From contig NZ_QAAA01000005.1 of the NCBI RefSeq assembly GCF_003046545.1, forward strand, positions 62,001 to 126,000: a stretch of DNA of 64,000 bases. Direction: 5' to 3'. Positions 1-9,443 of this stretch are shown piece by piece; position 1 is the stretch's first letter, and every line of letters begins with the position of its first letter. Origin of the DNA: Rhodovulum imhoffii (GTDB taxonomy: Bacteria; Pseudomonadota; Alphaproteobacteria; Rhodobacterales; Rhodobacteraceae). Position numbers and translations under genes: made by a program. The notes beneath the pieces were generated by a model. That model was not told the origin of the DNA. It saw nothing but the letters and a program-made list of their open reading frames with translations, and searched no databases.

Positions 1-130
1 ATTCGCGCAGATAGAAGGGCGGGCGCAGCATCGCGGCCAATGTGGCAAGGAAAAACAACCCGATCCGGCCGATGCCGCTCAGCATTGCCAGTGTCGATCG
101 GCCGATCGTGGCAACAGGGGTCAGCAGCAT
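1..130 (-). CDS. MlaE-family ABC transporter permease, N-terminal fragment
   Basis: This is the first 43 residues of a minus-strand gene that runs off the left edge. The ATG at 130-128 overlaps the alr stop codon as TGATG, so the gene is translationally coupled to alr. The fragment contains GRIGLFF and ends in LRPPFYLRE, which match the start of MlaE-type permeases (phospholipid transport between the inner and outer membranes). Those motifs and the position after alr support the call. The rest of the protein and its partner ATPase lie outside the window, so the substrate is inferred from family only. Confidence 0.7.
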   Translation of the reverse strand, partial: MLLTPVATIGRSTLAMLSGIGRIGLFFLATLAAMLRPPFYLRE

Positions 131-1179
131 CAGGCGCCCCCCCCAAGGTATCGGCGCCCATAGCGCGCGCCGAGGGATGTCAGGATTTCGTATCCGATCG
201 TCCGGGCGGCATCGGCCACGTCGTCGACGGTCTGGCTTTCGCCCAGAAGCTGAAGGCTGACGGGATCTTCGGGAAGATGGGTAACGTCAACCGTTATCAG
301 GTCCATGGACACACGGCCAAGGATCGGGCAGGGGGTACCGTGATGCATCATTCGCCCTTGGTGAGCAAAATAGCGGAAGATGCCATCGGCATAGCCCGCG
401 GCTACGGTGGCGACGCGGGTGGGGTGTTCGGCCTTCCAGGTCACGCCATATCCCACGGCTTCGCCGGGCATCACCTCCCGAACCTGGATCACGGGCAGAT
501 CCAGCGTCACGACCGGCTCGGCCCCCTCGAAGGGGCGGCCGCCATAAACGCCGATGCCGGGGCGCGTGACCTCGAAGTGGTAATCCGCCCCCAGCAGTAT
601 GCCTCCGGTCGCGGACAGAGAACGCGGTATGCCACAGCCGTCGGTCATTTCGCGAAAACACCTCAGCTGGCTGGCGTTTATCGGATGGTCCGGGTCGTCC
701 GCGCAGGCCAGGTGGCTCATGACGAGGCGCGGCGCGGCAGAGATTGCGATCTCACGGACGGCGGCCCATTCAGCGGGTTCCAGGCCCAGTCGGTTCATCC
801 CGGAATCGATCTGAACCCCGAACGGATGCCCGGGCAGGGCTTCGAAATGACGGGTCAGTTGTTCGATGGAGTTGAGCATCGGTACCAGGCCGTGGGCGCG
901 CAGCTTGTCGGCATCGCCTGCCATATGCCCGCCAAAGACGCCTATCTCCGGCCCCGGACCCAGCGCCCGACGCACCGCCGCCCCCTCTTCGGCGGCGGCG
1001 ACGAAAAACCGCCGCGCCCCGGCGCGCGCGAGCCGACGCGCCACCGCGGAGGCCCCAAGCCCATACCCGTTGGCCTTTACCACCGCGCCGCTTTCAACCC
1101 CGCCGCCGCTGGCTTTGTCCAGGACGGTCCAGTTGCGCGCAAGCGCGTCAAGATCGATCGTGAGAAAACCCGTAGCCAT
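130..1179 (-). CDS. alr: Alanine racemase
   Basis: PLP-dependent racemase that interconverts L- and D-alanine for peptidoglycan. With the start at 1179 the protein is 349 residues, normal for the family. K35 in KANGYGLG is the PLP lysine. The C-terminal domain carries VGYGVTW and GYADG, the tyrosine-bearing motifs of the second half of the active site. The open frame extends 26 codons further upstream, but that would overlap the end of dnaB and adds nothing family-like, so [10 protein letters not shown] is preferred, 52 bp after dnaB. It probably shares a transcript with dnaB and the downstream mlaE-like gene. Confidence 0.93.
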   Translation of the reverse strand: MATGFLTIDLDALARNWTVLDKASGGGVESGAVVKANGYGLGASAVARRLARAGARRFFVAAAEEGAAVRRALGPGPEIGVFGGHMAGDADKLRAHGLVPMLNSIEQLTRHFEALPGHPFGVQIDSGMNRLGLEPAEWAAVREIAISAAPRLVMSHLACADDPDHPINASQLRCFREMTDGCGIPRSLSATGGILLGADYHFEVTRPGIGVYGGRPFEGAEPVVTLDLPVIQVREVMPGEAVGYGVTWKAEHPTRVATVAAGYADGIFRYFAHQGRMMHHGTPCPILGRVSMDLITVDVTHLPEDPVSLQLLGESQTVDDVADAARTIGYEILTSLGARYGRRYLGGGA

Positions 1180-1231
1180 GGCGGTGGTTTCGGCCTGTGC
1201 GCGCCCAAGGTCAAGCAGGAAACGCGCGCGG

Positions 1232-2719
1232 CTACCGAAAGCCCGCGCCGTCCGCATCTTCCTGCCAGGGTTTTACAAGGTTGCCGAACCGGGTGAATTG
1301 CGCTTCGAAGGAGAGATCGACCGTCCCGATCGGGCCATGGCGCTGCTTGCCGATGATGACCTCGGCCTTGCCGTGCAGACGCCCCATATCCTCGATCCAT
1401 TTTTGCATGGCGTCGCCATTCTCCTCACCGGGTTTTTCGCGTTCCTTGTAATATTCGCCCCGGTAGACAAACATCACAACATCGGCATCCTGCTCAATCG
1501 AGCCGGATTCGCGCAGGTCGGACAGTTGCGGGCGCTTGTCGTCACGGGATTCCACCTGGCGCGAAAGCTGCGATAGCGCCACAACGGGAATCTCCAGTTC
1601 CTTGGCGATGGCCTTGAGTCCCTGGGTGATTTCGCTGACCTCGTTCACGCGGCTGTCCTTGGCGCTGGCCGGGCGCACAAGCTGAAGGTAGTCCACGAAC
1701 AGCGCGTCCAGCCCGTGGGTGCGTTTCAGACGCCGGGCGCGGGCGGCAAGCTGGCTGATCGGCAGGGCAGGGGTGTCGTCGATATAAAGCGGGCAGGATT
1801 CCAACGCCTTCGCGGCTTCGACAAAGCGGCGGAATTCATCCTCTGTCATGTCGCCCTGCCGGATCTTGTGAGAGCTGATTTCCGACGCTTCGGCCAGAAT
1901 CCGCCCGGCGAGCTGCTCGGCGCTCATCTCAAGGCTGTAGAAGCCGACAACCCCGCCGTCCACCGCGCCCTCGGAGCCGTCGGGCAGGCGACCGCGTTTG
2001 TAGGCCCTGGCGATGTTGTAGGCGATGTTGGTCGCCAGCGACGTCTTGCCCATCGAGGGGCGTCCGGCGAGAATCAGAAGGTCCGATTTATGCAGCCCGC
2101 CCAGCTTGGTATCGAGATCGGCCAGCCCGGTCGGAATCCCCGCCATGCCGCCATCCCGCATATAGGCGGCATTGGCCACGTTCACTGCGTCGGTAACCGC
2201 CTTCAGAAAGGACTGAAAGCCGCTGCCGCTCTGGCCTTCTTCTCCCAGCTTGTAGAGGGCCTGCTCCGCCTCCACGATCTGGGCTTTGGGGTCTGAACTG
2301 ATGTCCACCTTCGCCGCCCGATCGGAGATATCGTGCCCAAGCGTAATGAGCTCTCGTCGGATGGCGAAATCGTAGATCATCTGGGCATAATCCCGCGCCG
2401 CAAAAGATGAGATCGCGGCCCCTGCCAGGCGGGCCAGGTAGGCGGGGCCCCCCAGTTCGCGCAGCCCTTCGTCCTCTTCCATGAAAGCCTTGAGGGTGAC
2501 CGGCGAGGCCAGCGCGTTCTTCTGGATGCGCGCGGCTGCGATTTCGAAAATGCGCTGATGGACGGGTTCGTAGAAATGAACCGCCTTCACGATGGATGCG
2601 ATGCGGTCGAAAATCTCGTTATTCGTCAGGATCGCGCCAAGAAGCTGCTGCTCGGCCTCAATGTTGTGCGGCAAGGCGGAGGTCTCTTCCTCCTGCCGAA
2701 TCTTTTCGATCGTGTTCAT
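1232..2719 (-). CDS. dnaB: Replicative DNA helicase DnaB
   Basis: Hexameric helicase that unwinds DNA at the replication fork. The protein is 495 residues. The N-terminal primase-interaction domain spans about 15-120 ([15 protein letters not shown]). The RecA-like ATPase domain follows a linker, with the Walker A motif GRPSMGKT near residues 219-226, the Walker B-like FVDYLQL, and the arginine-finger region near [13 protein letters not shown] (2722) and ATG (2719) are adjacent; ATG is better spaced from the G-rich Shine-Dalgarno. It lies between pyrE and alr. Three DnaA boxes and a promoter-like pair sit just upstream, which suggests DnaA-responsive expression. Confidence 0.96.
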   Translation of the reverse strand: MNTIEKIRQEEETSALPHNIEAEQQLLGAILTNNEIFDRIASIVKAVHFYEPVHQRIFEIAAARIQKNALASPVTLKAFMEEDEGLRELGGPAYLARLAGAAISSFAARDYAQMIYDFAIRRELITLGHDISDRAAKVDISSDPKAQIVEAEQALYKLGEEGQSGSGFQSFLKAVTDAVNVANAAYMRDGGMAGIPTGLADLDTKLGGLHKSDLLILAGRPSMGKTSLATNIAYNIARAYKRGRLPDGSEGAVDGGVVGFYSLEMSAEQLAGRILAEASEISSHKIRQGDMTEDEFRRFVEAAKALESCPLYIDDTPALPISQLAARARRLKRTHGLDALFVDYLQLVRPASAKDSRVNEVSEITQGLKAIAKELEIPVVALSQLSRQVESRDDKRPQLSDLRESGSIEQDADVVMFVYRGEYYKEREKPGEENGDAMQKWIEDMGRLHGKAEVIIGKQRHGPIGTVDLSFEAQFTRFGNLVKPWQEDADGAGFR

Positions 2720-2747
2720 CACTGCCCCCGTTTCTCCCCGGCTTTGG

Positions 2748-2777
2748 GGTATAGGGTGCCGCGCGGGGCCAAGGCAA
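2748..2777 (-). promoter_or_regulatory. Predicted dnaB promoter
   Basis: On the minus strand TTGCCT (2777-2772) and TATACC (2753-2748) are 18 bp apart. Transcription would start near 2741, about 20 nt before the dnaB ATG. The -35 element directly abuts the first DnaA box. Assigned by eye only. Confidence 0.4.
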
Positions 2778-2808
2778 TCTGGATAAGCTGTGGATAAGCT
2801 GTGAATAA
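2778..2808 (-). promoter_or_regulatory. Three tandem DnaA boxes with 11-bp period
   Basis: Read on the minus strand, 2797-2789 is TTATCCACA and 2808-2800 is TTATTCACA. Both match the DnaA box consensus TTATNCACA exactly. 2786-2778 is TTATCCAGA, one mismatch away. The starts are exactly 11 bp apart, so all three face the same side of the helix. They lie 59-89 bp upstream of dnaB and abut its predicted -35 element. Confidence 0.7.
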
Positions 2809-2896
2809 GATTACCGCAACATATTGCGGGAATCTGGAGCGGGACGTCAACGGATTGTGGTCTTTGTGGCGGAAAAACCTTGTAAGGGAGGAGAAA

Positions 2897-3577
2897 TCAG
2901 CCCTTTTTCCGGCTGTCCTGCCATGCCCGCGGGGCTTTGAGGAACGATTCGACATCCTCAAGCGTTTCCGTGTCGAAGCGCGCACATGTGCGCGCTTCTG
3001 CCAGAACCTCCCACCATGTGGTCAGATGGTGCAGTTTTACACCATGCGCGTCCAACGTCTTTTCGGTTTCGGGAAAAATCCCATAATAGAAGATCACAGC
3101 CGTGTGCGCGCAGGTCGCCCCCGTGTCGCGGATCGCATCGACAAAACTGATCTTGCTGCCCCCGTCGGTGGTCAGGTCTTCCACCAGCAAAACGCGTTGA
3201 CCTTCGGTCATCGCCCCCTCGATGCGGGCATTGCGGCCATAGCCTTTCGGTTTCTTTCGAACATAGGTCATGGGCAGGGCCATCCGCTCGGCCACCAGCG
3301 CGGCAAAAGGGATGCCTGCGGTTTCGCCGCCGGCGATGTTGTCGAAGGCTTCGAATCCGGCTTCGCGCATGACGGTGACGGTCAGGAAATCCATCAGCGT
3401 TGCCCGGATGCGCGGATAAGAAATCAGCTTTCGGCAGTCGATATAGGTTGGCGAGGGCAGCCCGCTGGCCAGGGTGAACGGTTCTTTCGCGTTGAAATGC
3501 ACCGCCCCGATTTCAAGCAGCATCCGTGCGCTGAGCCGTGCGATTTCGGTCTTGTCGGGGTAGGTTGTGGGAATCAT
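2897..3577 (-). CDS. pyrE: Orotate phosphoribosyltransferase
   Basis: Transfers phosphoribose from PRPP to orotate, the fifth step of UMP synthesis. The protein is 226 residues. The PRPP-binding signature [14 protein letters not shown] lies in the second half, and the substrate-binding stretch [17 protein letters not shown] is near the N-terminus. It starts 15 bp after pyrC, so the two form a pyrCE operon. The C-terminal tail beyond about residue 190 is longer than in the E. coli enzyme, as often seen in alphaproteobacteria. Confidence 0.95.
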   Translation of the reverse strand: MIPTTYPDKTEIARLSARMLLEIGAVHFNAKEPFTLASGLPSPTYIDCRKLISYPRIRATLMDFLTVTVMREAGFEAFDNIAGGETAGIPFAALVAERMALPMTYVRKKPKGYGRNARIEGAMTEGQRVLLVEDLTTDGGSKISFVDAIRDTGATCAHTAVIFYYGIFPETEKTLDAHGVKLHHLTTWWEVLAEARTCARFDTETLEDVESFLKAPRAWQDSRKKG

Positions 3578-3592
3578 TTCACTTGGTCCGGA

Positions 3593-4636
3593 TCAGGTCT
3601 CTTGAACGCGCCAGTGCAAAGGAAAGCCCGGATCGAAAAGGGTCACCGGCCCGGCCCCGGTTTCGATCTTCGCAGGGTAGGGGACGGGGGCGCCCTTGAC
3701 CAGTGTGATCGTCTCTTCGTTCGCGGGCAGGCCGTAGAAGGCCGGGCCGTTCAGTGCGACAAAGGCCTCCAGCTTGTCGAGCGCCCCCTCGCCATCGAAC
3801 ACCTCGGCAAGGCACGACAGCGTATTGGTGGCAGAGAATATCCCCGCGCATCCGCAGGCGCATTCCTTGTTCGGGTCGGTGTGTGGCGCGCTGTCGGTTC
3901 CCAGGAAAAAGCGGGCATCGCCCGAGGTCGCCGCGCTGACCAGTTCCAGCCGGTGGGTTTCGCGCTTCGCGACAGGCAGGCAATAGTAATGCGGCTTTAC
4001 CCCCCCCACAAGGATATGGTTGCGGTTGATGATCAGGTGGTGGGGTGTGACGGTCGCGGCCAGGTTGCTGTCCGAGGCCTGCACATAGGCCACGCCCTGC
4101 GCGGTGGTCAGGTGCTCCATCACCACGCGCAAATCGGGAATGGCGCGGCGGAGCGGGTCCAGTACCCGGTCGATGAACACCGTTTCACGGTCGAAGATGT
4201 CGATCTCGGGGTCAGTGACCTCCCCGTGAACGCACAGGGGGCAGCCGATCTCGGCCATCCTTTCGAGAACGGGGCGCACCTTGTCGAAATCCTGCACGCC
4301 GGAGGCCGAGTTCGTCGTCGCCCCGGCCGGGTAGAGCTTGACCGCGGCGATCAGCCCGCTTGCATGGGCGGCGGTCAGGTCGTCCGGATCGGTCGCCTCG
4401 GTGAGGTAGAGCGTCATCAGCGGTGTGAAACGCAGCCCCCCCGGCAGCGCGGCCAGAATACGCCCACGGTAGGCGCGGGCGTCGTCGGCGGTGACAACCG
4501 GCGGCACGAGGTTGGGCATCACGATTGCGCGGGCGAAATGGCGCGCGGTTTCAGGCAGCACCCCCTCCATCATTGCGCCATCGCGCAAATGCAGGTGCCA
4601 GTCGTCGGGGCGGCGAAGCGTCAGAGTCTGGGTCAT
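3593..4636 (-). CDS. pyrC: Dihydroorotase (PyrC type)
   Basis: Zinc amidohydrolase that cyclises N-carbamoyl-aspartate to dihydroorotate. The protein is 347 residues. The metal ligands HLH are H14 and H16, and K100 in AVKLYPAG is the lysine expected to be carboxylated. The later [13 protein letters not shown] and FLGTDSAPH segments carry the remaining metal and substrate ligands. Length and motifs match the class II E. coli PyrC type. The frame is open 78 codons further upstream, but only [10 protein letters not shown] begins like the family. First gene of pyrC-pyrE. Confidence 0.95.
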   Translation of the reverse strand: MTQTLTLRRPDDWHLHLRDGAMMEGVLPETARHFARAIVMPNLVPPVVTADDARAYRGRILAALPGGLRFTPLMTLYLTEATDPDDLTAAHASGLIAAVKLYPAGATTNSASGVQDFDKVRPVLERMAEIGCPLCVHGEVTDPEIDIFDRETVFIDRVLDPLRRAIPDLRVVMEHLTTAQGVAYVQASDSNLAATVTPHHLIINRNHILVGGVKPHYYCLPVAKRETHRLELVSAATSGDARFFLGTDSAPHTDPNKECACGCAGIFSATNTLSCLAEVFDGEGALDKLEAFVALNGPAFYGLPANEETITLVKGAPVPYPAKIETGAGPVTLFDPGFPLHWRVQET

Positions 4637-4813
4637 GCCTGGGGCGTACACCTTTGCCGGGGGGCTTTCCAGTGAAAACCGGGGGCTTGTGGGGGGGCGC
4701 AATTGCCGCGCGCGTGCTGCGCTCGCAAAAGGAATTTGCCGCAACGCAGCATTCGTGATATGCTCCCGTCCAAAGTCCTGTGTTTCCATGACCCAAGATG
4801 GAAGGAGCCAGCC

Positions 4814-5203
4814 TTGTCCCCGCTTGCCTTGCCGTTTGCCTTTGGCTCGACCGCCTTCAAATTCTGGCACAGCTCATATGAGGCCCAGTTGCGTCTGATC
4901 TGCACCTGGGTGGAGATGATGCGTGTTTTCAGCCCTGCGCTTTTGCACACGCCGCAAACACCCCCCCCAGTGGCAAGACCCGTGCGCCCCACGCGCACGC
5001 CGCCCGCACGCCGCGCTGCCGCCAGGGTTTCGCCGCAACCCACCGCGACCCCGGCCCCTGCAAGAGCCGCTTCCGAGACACTCGCGCCGGCTGAGCCTGC
5101 GGCCCCGGGCCCGGCCGTTGCGAAATCCGCGCCCGCCCCGAACCCGGCGCCGCGCCGCCGTGCCCGCAAACAGCCGGCAACCCCGGCCCAGCCATTCAAG
5201 TAA
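4814..5203 (+). CDS. Small Pro/Ala-rich protein of unknown function
   Basis: A 129-residue frame starting at TTG 4814, placed there because AAGGAG (4802-4807) lies six bases upstream. The N-terminal 40 residues look folded ([19 protein letters not shown], then WVEMM) and resemble the short helix found in granule-associated phasin-like proteins, but I cannot confirm that. From about residue 50 the chain is Pro/Ala/Arg-rich and probably disordered, ending [12 protein letters not shown]. It is divergent from pyrC. No function is assigned; the main support for it being real is the strong ribosome site and the ordered N-terminus. Confidence 0.5.
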   Translation: MSPLALPFAFGSTAFKFWHSSYEAQLRLICTWVEMMRVFSPALLHTPQTPPPVARPVRPTRTPPARRAAARVSPQPTATPAPARAASETLAPAEPAAPGPAVAKSAPAPNPAPRRRARKQPATPAQPFK

Positions 5204-5314
5204 CCCTGCGTCTGCCGCATAACGGGTTGCGGCCTTTTGGCACTGGAAAACAAGGCTGCCAACCGCTACCTCCGCCACAGGGGAGGAAACACCTATTCGG
5301 CAGGAGTTTCCGAA

Positions 5315-5521
5315 ATGGCAGTCGTACATACAAACATCTCTGGCGGGCACACGCCGCTTCTGAACACCGTTGTCGAACGGCTGGCCCGGATGATGGAAAA
5401 CCACCCGCGCATGCGTCAGATCGATCATCTGAACCACACAACGGATGCCGAACTGGCTGCCCGTGGTCTGACCCGGAAGGATGTGGTTCGGCACATTTTC
5501 CGGGATCGTTACATGGTCTGA
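5315..5521 (+). CDS. DUF1127-like small protein
   Basis: A 68-residue protein. CAGGAG at 5301-5306 supports the ATG at 5315 over an upstream in-frame ATG at 5237. The C-terminal half, with DAELAARGLTRKDVVRHIF, resembles the DUF1127/YjiS pattern of a short Arg-rich helix followed by an 'LADIGLTRxDI' motif. Related small proteins in Rhodobacter affect RNA turnover and stress sRNAs, but nothing here shows that role. Its last 13 bp overlap tail to tail with the glycosyltransferase gene on the other strand. Confidence 0.65.
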   Translation: MAVVHTNISGGHTPLLNTVVERLARMMENHPRMRQIDHLNHTTDAELAARGLTRKDVVRHIFRDRYMV

Positions 5522-6555
5522 TCCTTCCGCGCACGCAGTCCGTATTTCAGGATGATGGTGCTGGCTTCTGGTGACAGGGGCCTGGCCGGTGGGGTGAGCA
5601 TCAGGCGACCGAACAAGGCGCGCAGGGGTTCCTCTGTCATCAGCTCTTCAAAGCGCCGCCGCCTCCAGGCGACAGCCTCTTCGTGCAGGCGGGCGAGGGG
5701 GACGTCGGATCGCAGATGGTCAAGCTGGGCCGTGCGCTCCGGGGCTGTTGCGCTGATTGAGTTGTCTTCATCGGTGCAAAAGTTGCGCTCTGCCCAATAA
5801 TCCATCGCCATCGGGAGGTCGGCATGGCTGGCGCGCCCTCGCGCGGCTTTCAGAACATAGCTTTCCATCGCGCCCAGCGCGTAATGATTCAGTTGAACCA
5901 GTTTATAATTATCTTGGTTGAAATCATTGAAAACACGCGATTTGTGAAAGGCGGTGCCGAGCGGGCGGCCCGATCCGTCGAACCAGCGGGCCTCGCCCAG
6001 GCGGTCGCGGTTGGGCTGCCGCGGGCGGTGCACCCCGAGTTTGGCGTAGAGACCATCGTTGCGGAACAGAGTCTTGAACATGGCAGCGCGCCATGGCCAG
6101 CCCATCACGCGTGGTGCGGCGCGGGTGAATTGCGCGGTTATCGGCCTGTCCTCGTAGTGCACGATTCCGGCATTGCCGAACAACCGCCACGTCAGGGTGA
6201 TCGCGCTTGCCTTGGGCAGGGCCGAAAGAAGTGCGCCGAGGGACCCATCCTCCACATGGATATTGACGAATTCGTCGATGTCCAGCATCGCCACCCAATC
6301 GGCCTGCGCGAACAGCGGGTGCGCGCTGGCCAGTCGCAGCGCCTGCCATTGGGGGCCCTTGTCATGGGGGCCGGGATTGGGCACATGGGTCAGCCAGCCC
6401 ATTTCCTGAAGCCGGTCCAGCATCCTGTCGGTGCTGTCCTCGCAATCGTTTGACAACACGAGAAAATCGGTAAACCCGATCGCACGGTGATGGGCCAGCC
6501 ACTCCAGCAGGAAGGCGGCTTCGTTCTTGACGGTCAGGACGGCGAGGAAACGCAA
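5509..6555 (-). CDS. Family 2 glycosyltransferase (Glyco_tranf_2_4 type)
   Basis: Predicted cytosolic glycosyltransferase of 348 residues. It begins MRFLAVLTVKNEAAFL, the nucleotide-sugar-binding fold, and has the DxD metal motif D92-I-D94 in AMLDIDEFV. SNDCEDST and GPHDKGPQWQALR are typical of the roseobacter family members. The TTG start at 6555 lies two bases after the lysE stop at 6558, so the gene is probably co-transcribed with lysE. The frame stays open far upstream, but that part is antisense to lysE and coxD and is not protein-like. Acceptor and product are unknown. Confidence 0.8.
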   Translation of the reverse strand: MRFLAVLTVKNEAAFLLEWLAHHRAIGFTDFLVLSNDCEDSTDRMLDRLQEMGWLTHVPNPGPHDKGPQWQALRLASAHPLFAQADWVAMLDIDEFVNIHVEDGSLGALLSALPKASAITLTWRLFGNAGIVHYEDRPITAQFTRAAPRVMGWPWRAAMFKTLFRNDGLYAKLGVHRPRQPNRDRLGEARWFDGSGRPLGTAFHKSRVFNDFNQDNYKLVQLNHYALGAMESYVLKAARGRASHADLPMAMDYWAERNFCTDEDNSISATAPERTAQLDHLRSDVPLARLHEEAVAWRRRRFEELMTEEPLRALFGRLMLTPPARPLSPEASTIILKYGLRARKDQTM

Positions 6556-6557
6556 GT

Positions 6558-7172
6558 TCAGGTTCGGCTTGCGGTTGCGCTCAGCGCGGCCATTCCGATC
6601 AGGGCACCGCCGCCCGCGCGGCTTATCCGGCGCAGGATCGCGGGCCGCAGCCTTGCCCGCAACCTGTCTGCCAAAAGCGCGTAGGTCAGGGCGTTCAATG
6701 CGGCAAGTGCCACGAAGCTGGCCGTTATGATCGCGAATTGTGGTACGAGGGGGGCTTCGGGGCGCAGGAACTGCGGCACGAAGGCAATGAAGAATCCGAT
6801 CGATTTCGGGTTGAGCGCCGTCACCGCCGCCGCATGCCAAAAGATTGCGCGGGCGGGTTTGGGCGCCATCTCGCCCGTGTCGGCAACCGGTGGATTGCGC
6901 CAAAGCCGCAGCCCAAGATACACCAGGTAAGCGGCTCCGGCCCATTTGAGCACGGTAAAAAGGGTCGCCGATGTCAGAACCAGCGCCCCAAGGCCGGCCA
7001 GCGAGGCGCTGAGCGCGATCAGATCCCCCAAAGCCACGCCCAGAGCCATTGCGACCGCCACCCGCCGTCCCTGGCTGAGCGCATAGCTCGTGACCAGGAG
7101 AACCGTCGGACCGGGGATCATGAGCAGCAGCGCCGAAGCGGCGAGAAACGCGAGCCAGAGATCGAGAGACAT
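6558..7172 (-). CDS. LysE/RhtB-family amino-acid exporter
   Basis: Inner-membrane protein of 204 residues with five to six hydrophobic segments. The N-terminal FLAASALLLMIPGPTVLLV carries the family's conserved IPGP motif, and ALGVALGDLIA follows. A cytosolic loop with KPARAIFWHAAAVTALNPKSIGFF contains the conserved NPK of the second repeat. These proteins export amino acids or homoserine lactones; the substrate cannot be told from sequence. It is divergent from coxD and followed directly by the glycosyltransferase gene. Confidence 0.88.
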   Translation of the reverse strand: MSLDLWLAFLAASALLLMIPGPTVLLVTSYALSQGRRVAVAMALGVALGDLIALSASLAGLGALVLTSATLFTVLKWAGAAYLVYLGLRLWRNPPVADTGEMAPKPARAIFWHAAAVTALNPKSIGFFIAFVPQFLRPEAPLVPQFAIITASFVALAALNALTYALLADRLRARLRPAILRRISRAGGGALIGMAALSATASRT

Positions 7173-7275
7173 GGGGCAACTCCTTTCCCGTGCAGTTGGC
7201 CACAGCCGGCCAGTGGTTGCAACGCCCTTGACGCATCTGTCCGCCCGTGCAGCATGACCGCAGGGAGGATGTCGG

Positions 7276-8184
7276 ATGCAAGAGGCGACCGGTTCGATCG
7301 ATGCGGTGCAGAAGATTCTGGCCGGGCAGGGCTATGTGTGTGGCCGCGCACTGGGGACAGTGGTGTTTCTGGCCCTGCGCCTCGGACGTCCGTTGTTTCT
7401 GGAGGGCGAGGCCGGCACCGGCAAGACCGAAATCGCCAAGGCGCTTGCGGCTGGTCTGGGGCGGCGCCTGATCCGGCTGCAATGTTATGAAGGGCTGGAT
7501 GTCTCCAGCGCCGTTTATGAATGGAACTTTGCGGCACAGATGATCGCCATCCGCACCGCCGAGGCCGTGGGTGCCGAAGACCGTGCCGCGCTTCGGGCGG
7601 AGCTGTTCCGCGAGGAGTACCTGATCGCGCGTCCGCTGCTGGAGGCCCTGCGCCCGCAACCCGGCGGTGCGCCGGTGCTGCTGATCGATGAGATCGACCG
7701 CACGGACGAACCTTTCGAAGCGTTTCTGCTGGAGGCCCTGTCGGATTTCCAGGTCACGATCCCCGAGCTTGGCCCCCAGCGTGCACAGACCCCGCCCATC
7801 GTGGTCCTCACCTCGAACCGCACGCGGGAGGTGCATGACGCGCTCAAGCGCCGGTGTCTTTATCACTGGGTCGACTACCCGGATGCCGCGCGCGAGCTCC
7901 GGATTCTGCGCGCCCGTTGCCCCGAGGCGGCCGAGGCGCTTTCGCGTGAGGTCGTCGCCTTCGTCCAGCGCCTGCGCACAGAAGACCTGTTCAAACGTCC
8001 CGGTGTCGCGGAAACCCTGGACTGGGCCAAGTGCCTGTTGGCGCTTGACGTGGTCGCGCTGTCGCCGGAGGTGATCGCCGATACCCTTGGTGCACTGCTG
8101 AAATACCAGGACGACATACAGCGCCTCCAGGGCAGCGAAGCCCGGCGGATCCTCGATGACCTGCGTGCAGAGACCGCGCCGTGA
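7276..8184 (+). CDS. coxD: CoxD-type AAA+ ATPase (MoxR family), Mo-hydroxylase maturation
   Basis: A 302-residue MoxR-type ATPase. The Walker A motif GEAGTGKT is at 44-51, Walker B LLIDEID at 135-141, and VVLTSNRTREVHDALKRRC carries the sensor and arginine-finger region. In carboxidotrophs CoxD helps build the [CuSMoO2] or sulfido-Mo centre. GGGAGG at 7263-7268 supports the ATG at 7276. The stop overlaps the GTG start of coxE by four bases. Position at the head of coxE-xdhC-coxSLM, rather than the fold alone, is what identifies it as CoxD. Confidence 0.85.
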   Translation: MQEATGSIDAVQKILAGQGYVCGRALGTVVFLALRLGRPLFLEGEAGTGKTEIAKALAAGLGRRLIRLQCYEGLDVSSAVYEWNFAAQMIAIRTAEAVGAEDRAALRAELFREEYLIARPLLEALRPQPGGAPVLLIDEIDRTDEPFEAFLLEALSDFQVTIPELGPQRAQTPPIVVLTSNRTREVHDALKRRCLYHWVDYPDAARELRILRARCPEAAEALSREVVAFVQRLRTEDLFKRPGVAETLDWAKCLLALDVVALSPEVIADTLGALLKYQDDIQRLQGSEARRILDDLRAETAP

Positions 8185-9416
8185 CGGGGGCGGATTTGCC
8201 GGATACGCCGCGCCTGTGGGAAAATATCGCCCATTTCGCCCGCGCCCTGCGGGTGGCCGGGCTGCCCGCCGGGCCGGGACAGGTCGTGCGCGCGGTCGAG
8301 GCGGTACAGGCTGCGGGTTTCACCGAAAGGGCGGATTTCTACTACACTTTGCAAGCCTGCTTTACCAATCGTCCGGAACACCGCGCCGTTTTCGCGCAGG
8401 CCTTTCGCCTTTACTGGCGCGACCCCCGGTTTCTTGAGCACATGATGTCCCTTTTGTTGCCCGCGATGCGGGGCGTCGCCGAAGAGCACCATGCCCGCCC
8501 CGGGGAACGCCGTGCGGCGCAGGCGCTGCTGGAGGGGGTGGAGCGTCGGCCCCCCGACATGCCGCCGCCGCCCGAGGTGAGGGAGATCGAGGCCAGCCGG
8601 ACCTGGTCCGCCAGGGAGCGGCTCAAGACGCTCGATTTCGAACAGATGACCGGTGAGGAACAGGCCCGCGCCCTGCGCATGCTGAAAACCCTCCGCCTGC
8701 CGGTTCCGCCGGTACTCGGCCGCCGCACTGTGCCGCAGCTTGCCGGAAGGTTGCCCGATTGGCGCACGACCGCCCGCGCGTCGCTTCGGCAGGGGGGGGA
8801 AATCCGCCGCTTTGCCTGCCGCGATCGGTGCAGGCGGCCGCTGGACCTTGTCGTGCTGTGCGATATTTCCGGGTCGATGTCGTCTTACGCCCGGATGGTG
8901 CTGCATTTCGTGCATGCGGTGGCCAGCCGTCCCGGGCCGGGCTGGGGCAAGGTACAGGCCTTTACCTTCGGGACCCGGCTGACCAACATCACCCGTCAGA
9001 TGCACGCACGCGATGCCGATGCCGCCCTTGCCGCTGCCGGGGCTGAGGCGCGGGACTGGGACGGGGGTACGCGAATCGCAAGCGCAATCCGGGAGTTCAA
9101 CCGGAAGTGGTCTCGCCGGGTTCTTGCCGGGGGGGCGGTCGTGGTGCTGATCACCGATGGGCTGGATCGCGACTTGCCTGACATCTTGTCGCGGGAAGTT
9201 GAAAGGTTGCGCCTTTCCTGCCGACATCTTGTGTGGATAAACCCACTTTTACGCTGGGAAGGGTTCGCGCCGAAAGCCAGAGGAATAAAGGCAATTCTTC
9301 CTCATGTGGACAGTTTTCGCCCCGGTCACAACCTCCGCGCGATCGAGGATCTGGCCCATGCGATCGGCCAGCCCCGAGATGCGGGCGTGCATGCCCGGAT
9401 GATGACGCTTCTGTGA
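8181..9416 (+). CDS. coxE: CoxE-type VWA-domain protein
   Basis: A 411-residue protein with an N-terminal helical region and a C-terminal von Willebrand A domain. The MIDAS metal site DISGS is at 228-232, and a second conserved acidic motif lies in VVVLITDGLDRD. MoxR ATPase and VWA protein pairs act together as metal-insertion or remodelling chaperones; here the pair should mature the cox molybdoenzyme. GTG start inside the coxD stop (GTGA) implies translational coupling. The next gene follows only after a 279-bp gap holding regulatory structures, so coxDE and xdhC-coxSLM may be separate transcripts. Confidence 0.85.
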   Translation: MTGADLPDTPRLWENIAHFARALRVAGLPAGPGQVVRAVEAVQAAGFTERADFYYTLQACFTNRPEHRAVFAQAFRLYWRDPRFLEHMMSLLLPAMRGVAEEHHARPGERRAAQALLEGVERRPPDMPPPPEVREIEASRTWSARERLKTLDFEQMTGEEQARALRMLKTLRLPVPPVLGRRTVPQLAGRLPDWRTTARASLRQGGEIRRFACRDRCRRPLDLVVLCDISGSMSSYARMVLHFVHAVASRPGPGWGKVQAFTFGTRLTNITRQMHARDADAALAAAGAEARDWDGGTRIASAIREFNRKWSRRVLAGGAVVVLITDGLDRDLPDILSREVERLRLSCRHLVWINPLLRWEGFAPKARGIKAILPHVDSFRPGHNLRAIEDLAHAIGQPRDAGVHARMMTLL

Positions 9417-9429
9417 CCCGGACGTCAGC

Positions 9430-9443
9430 TTGATCTGGATCAA
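9430..9443. promoter_or_regulatory. Perfect FNR/FnrL-type box
   Basis: TTGATCTGGATCAA is an exact match to the FNR-family consensus TTGAT-N4-ATCAA. It sits 14 bp after the coxE stop and 253 bp before xdhC. A promoter of the -41.5 class would start transcription near 9478, inside the AT-rich stretch 9456-9480. Oxygen-responsive FnrL or NO-responsive Dnr/Nnr regulators of Rhodobacterales bind such sites. Confidence 0.65.

Noticed and set aside
5509-7866. 785-codon frame suggesting a giant fusion with the glycosyltransferase
   Set aside because: Only the last 348 residues are protein-like; the rest is antisense to lysE and coxD.
9232-9240. Exact DnaA box TGTGGATAA within coxE
   Set aside because: A single site inside coding sequence with no neighbours; expected by chance.
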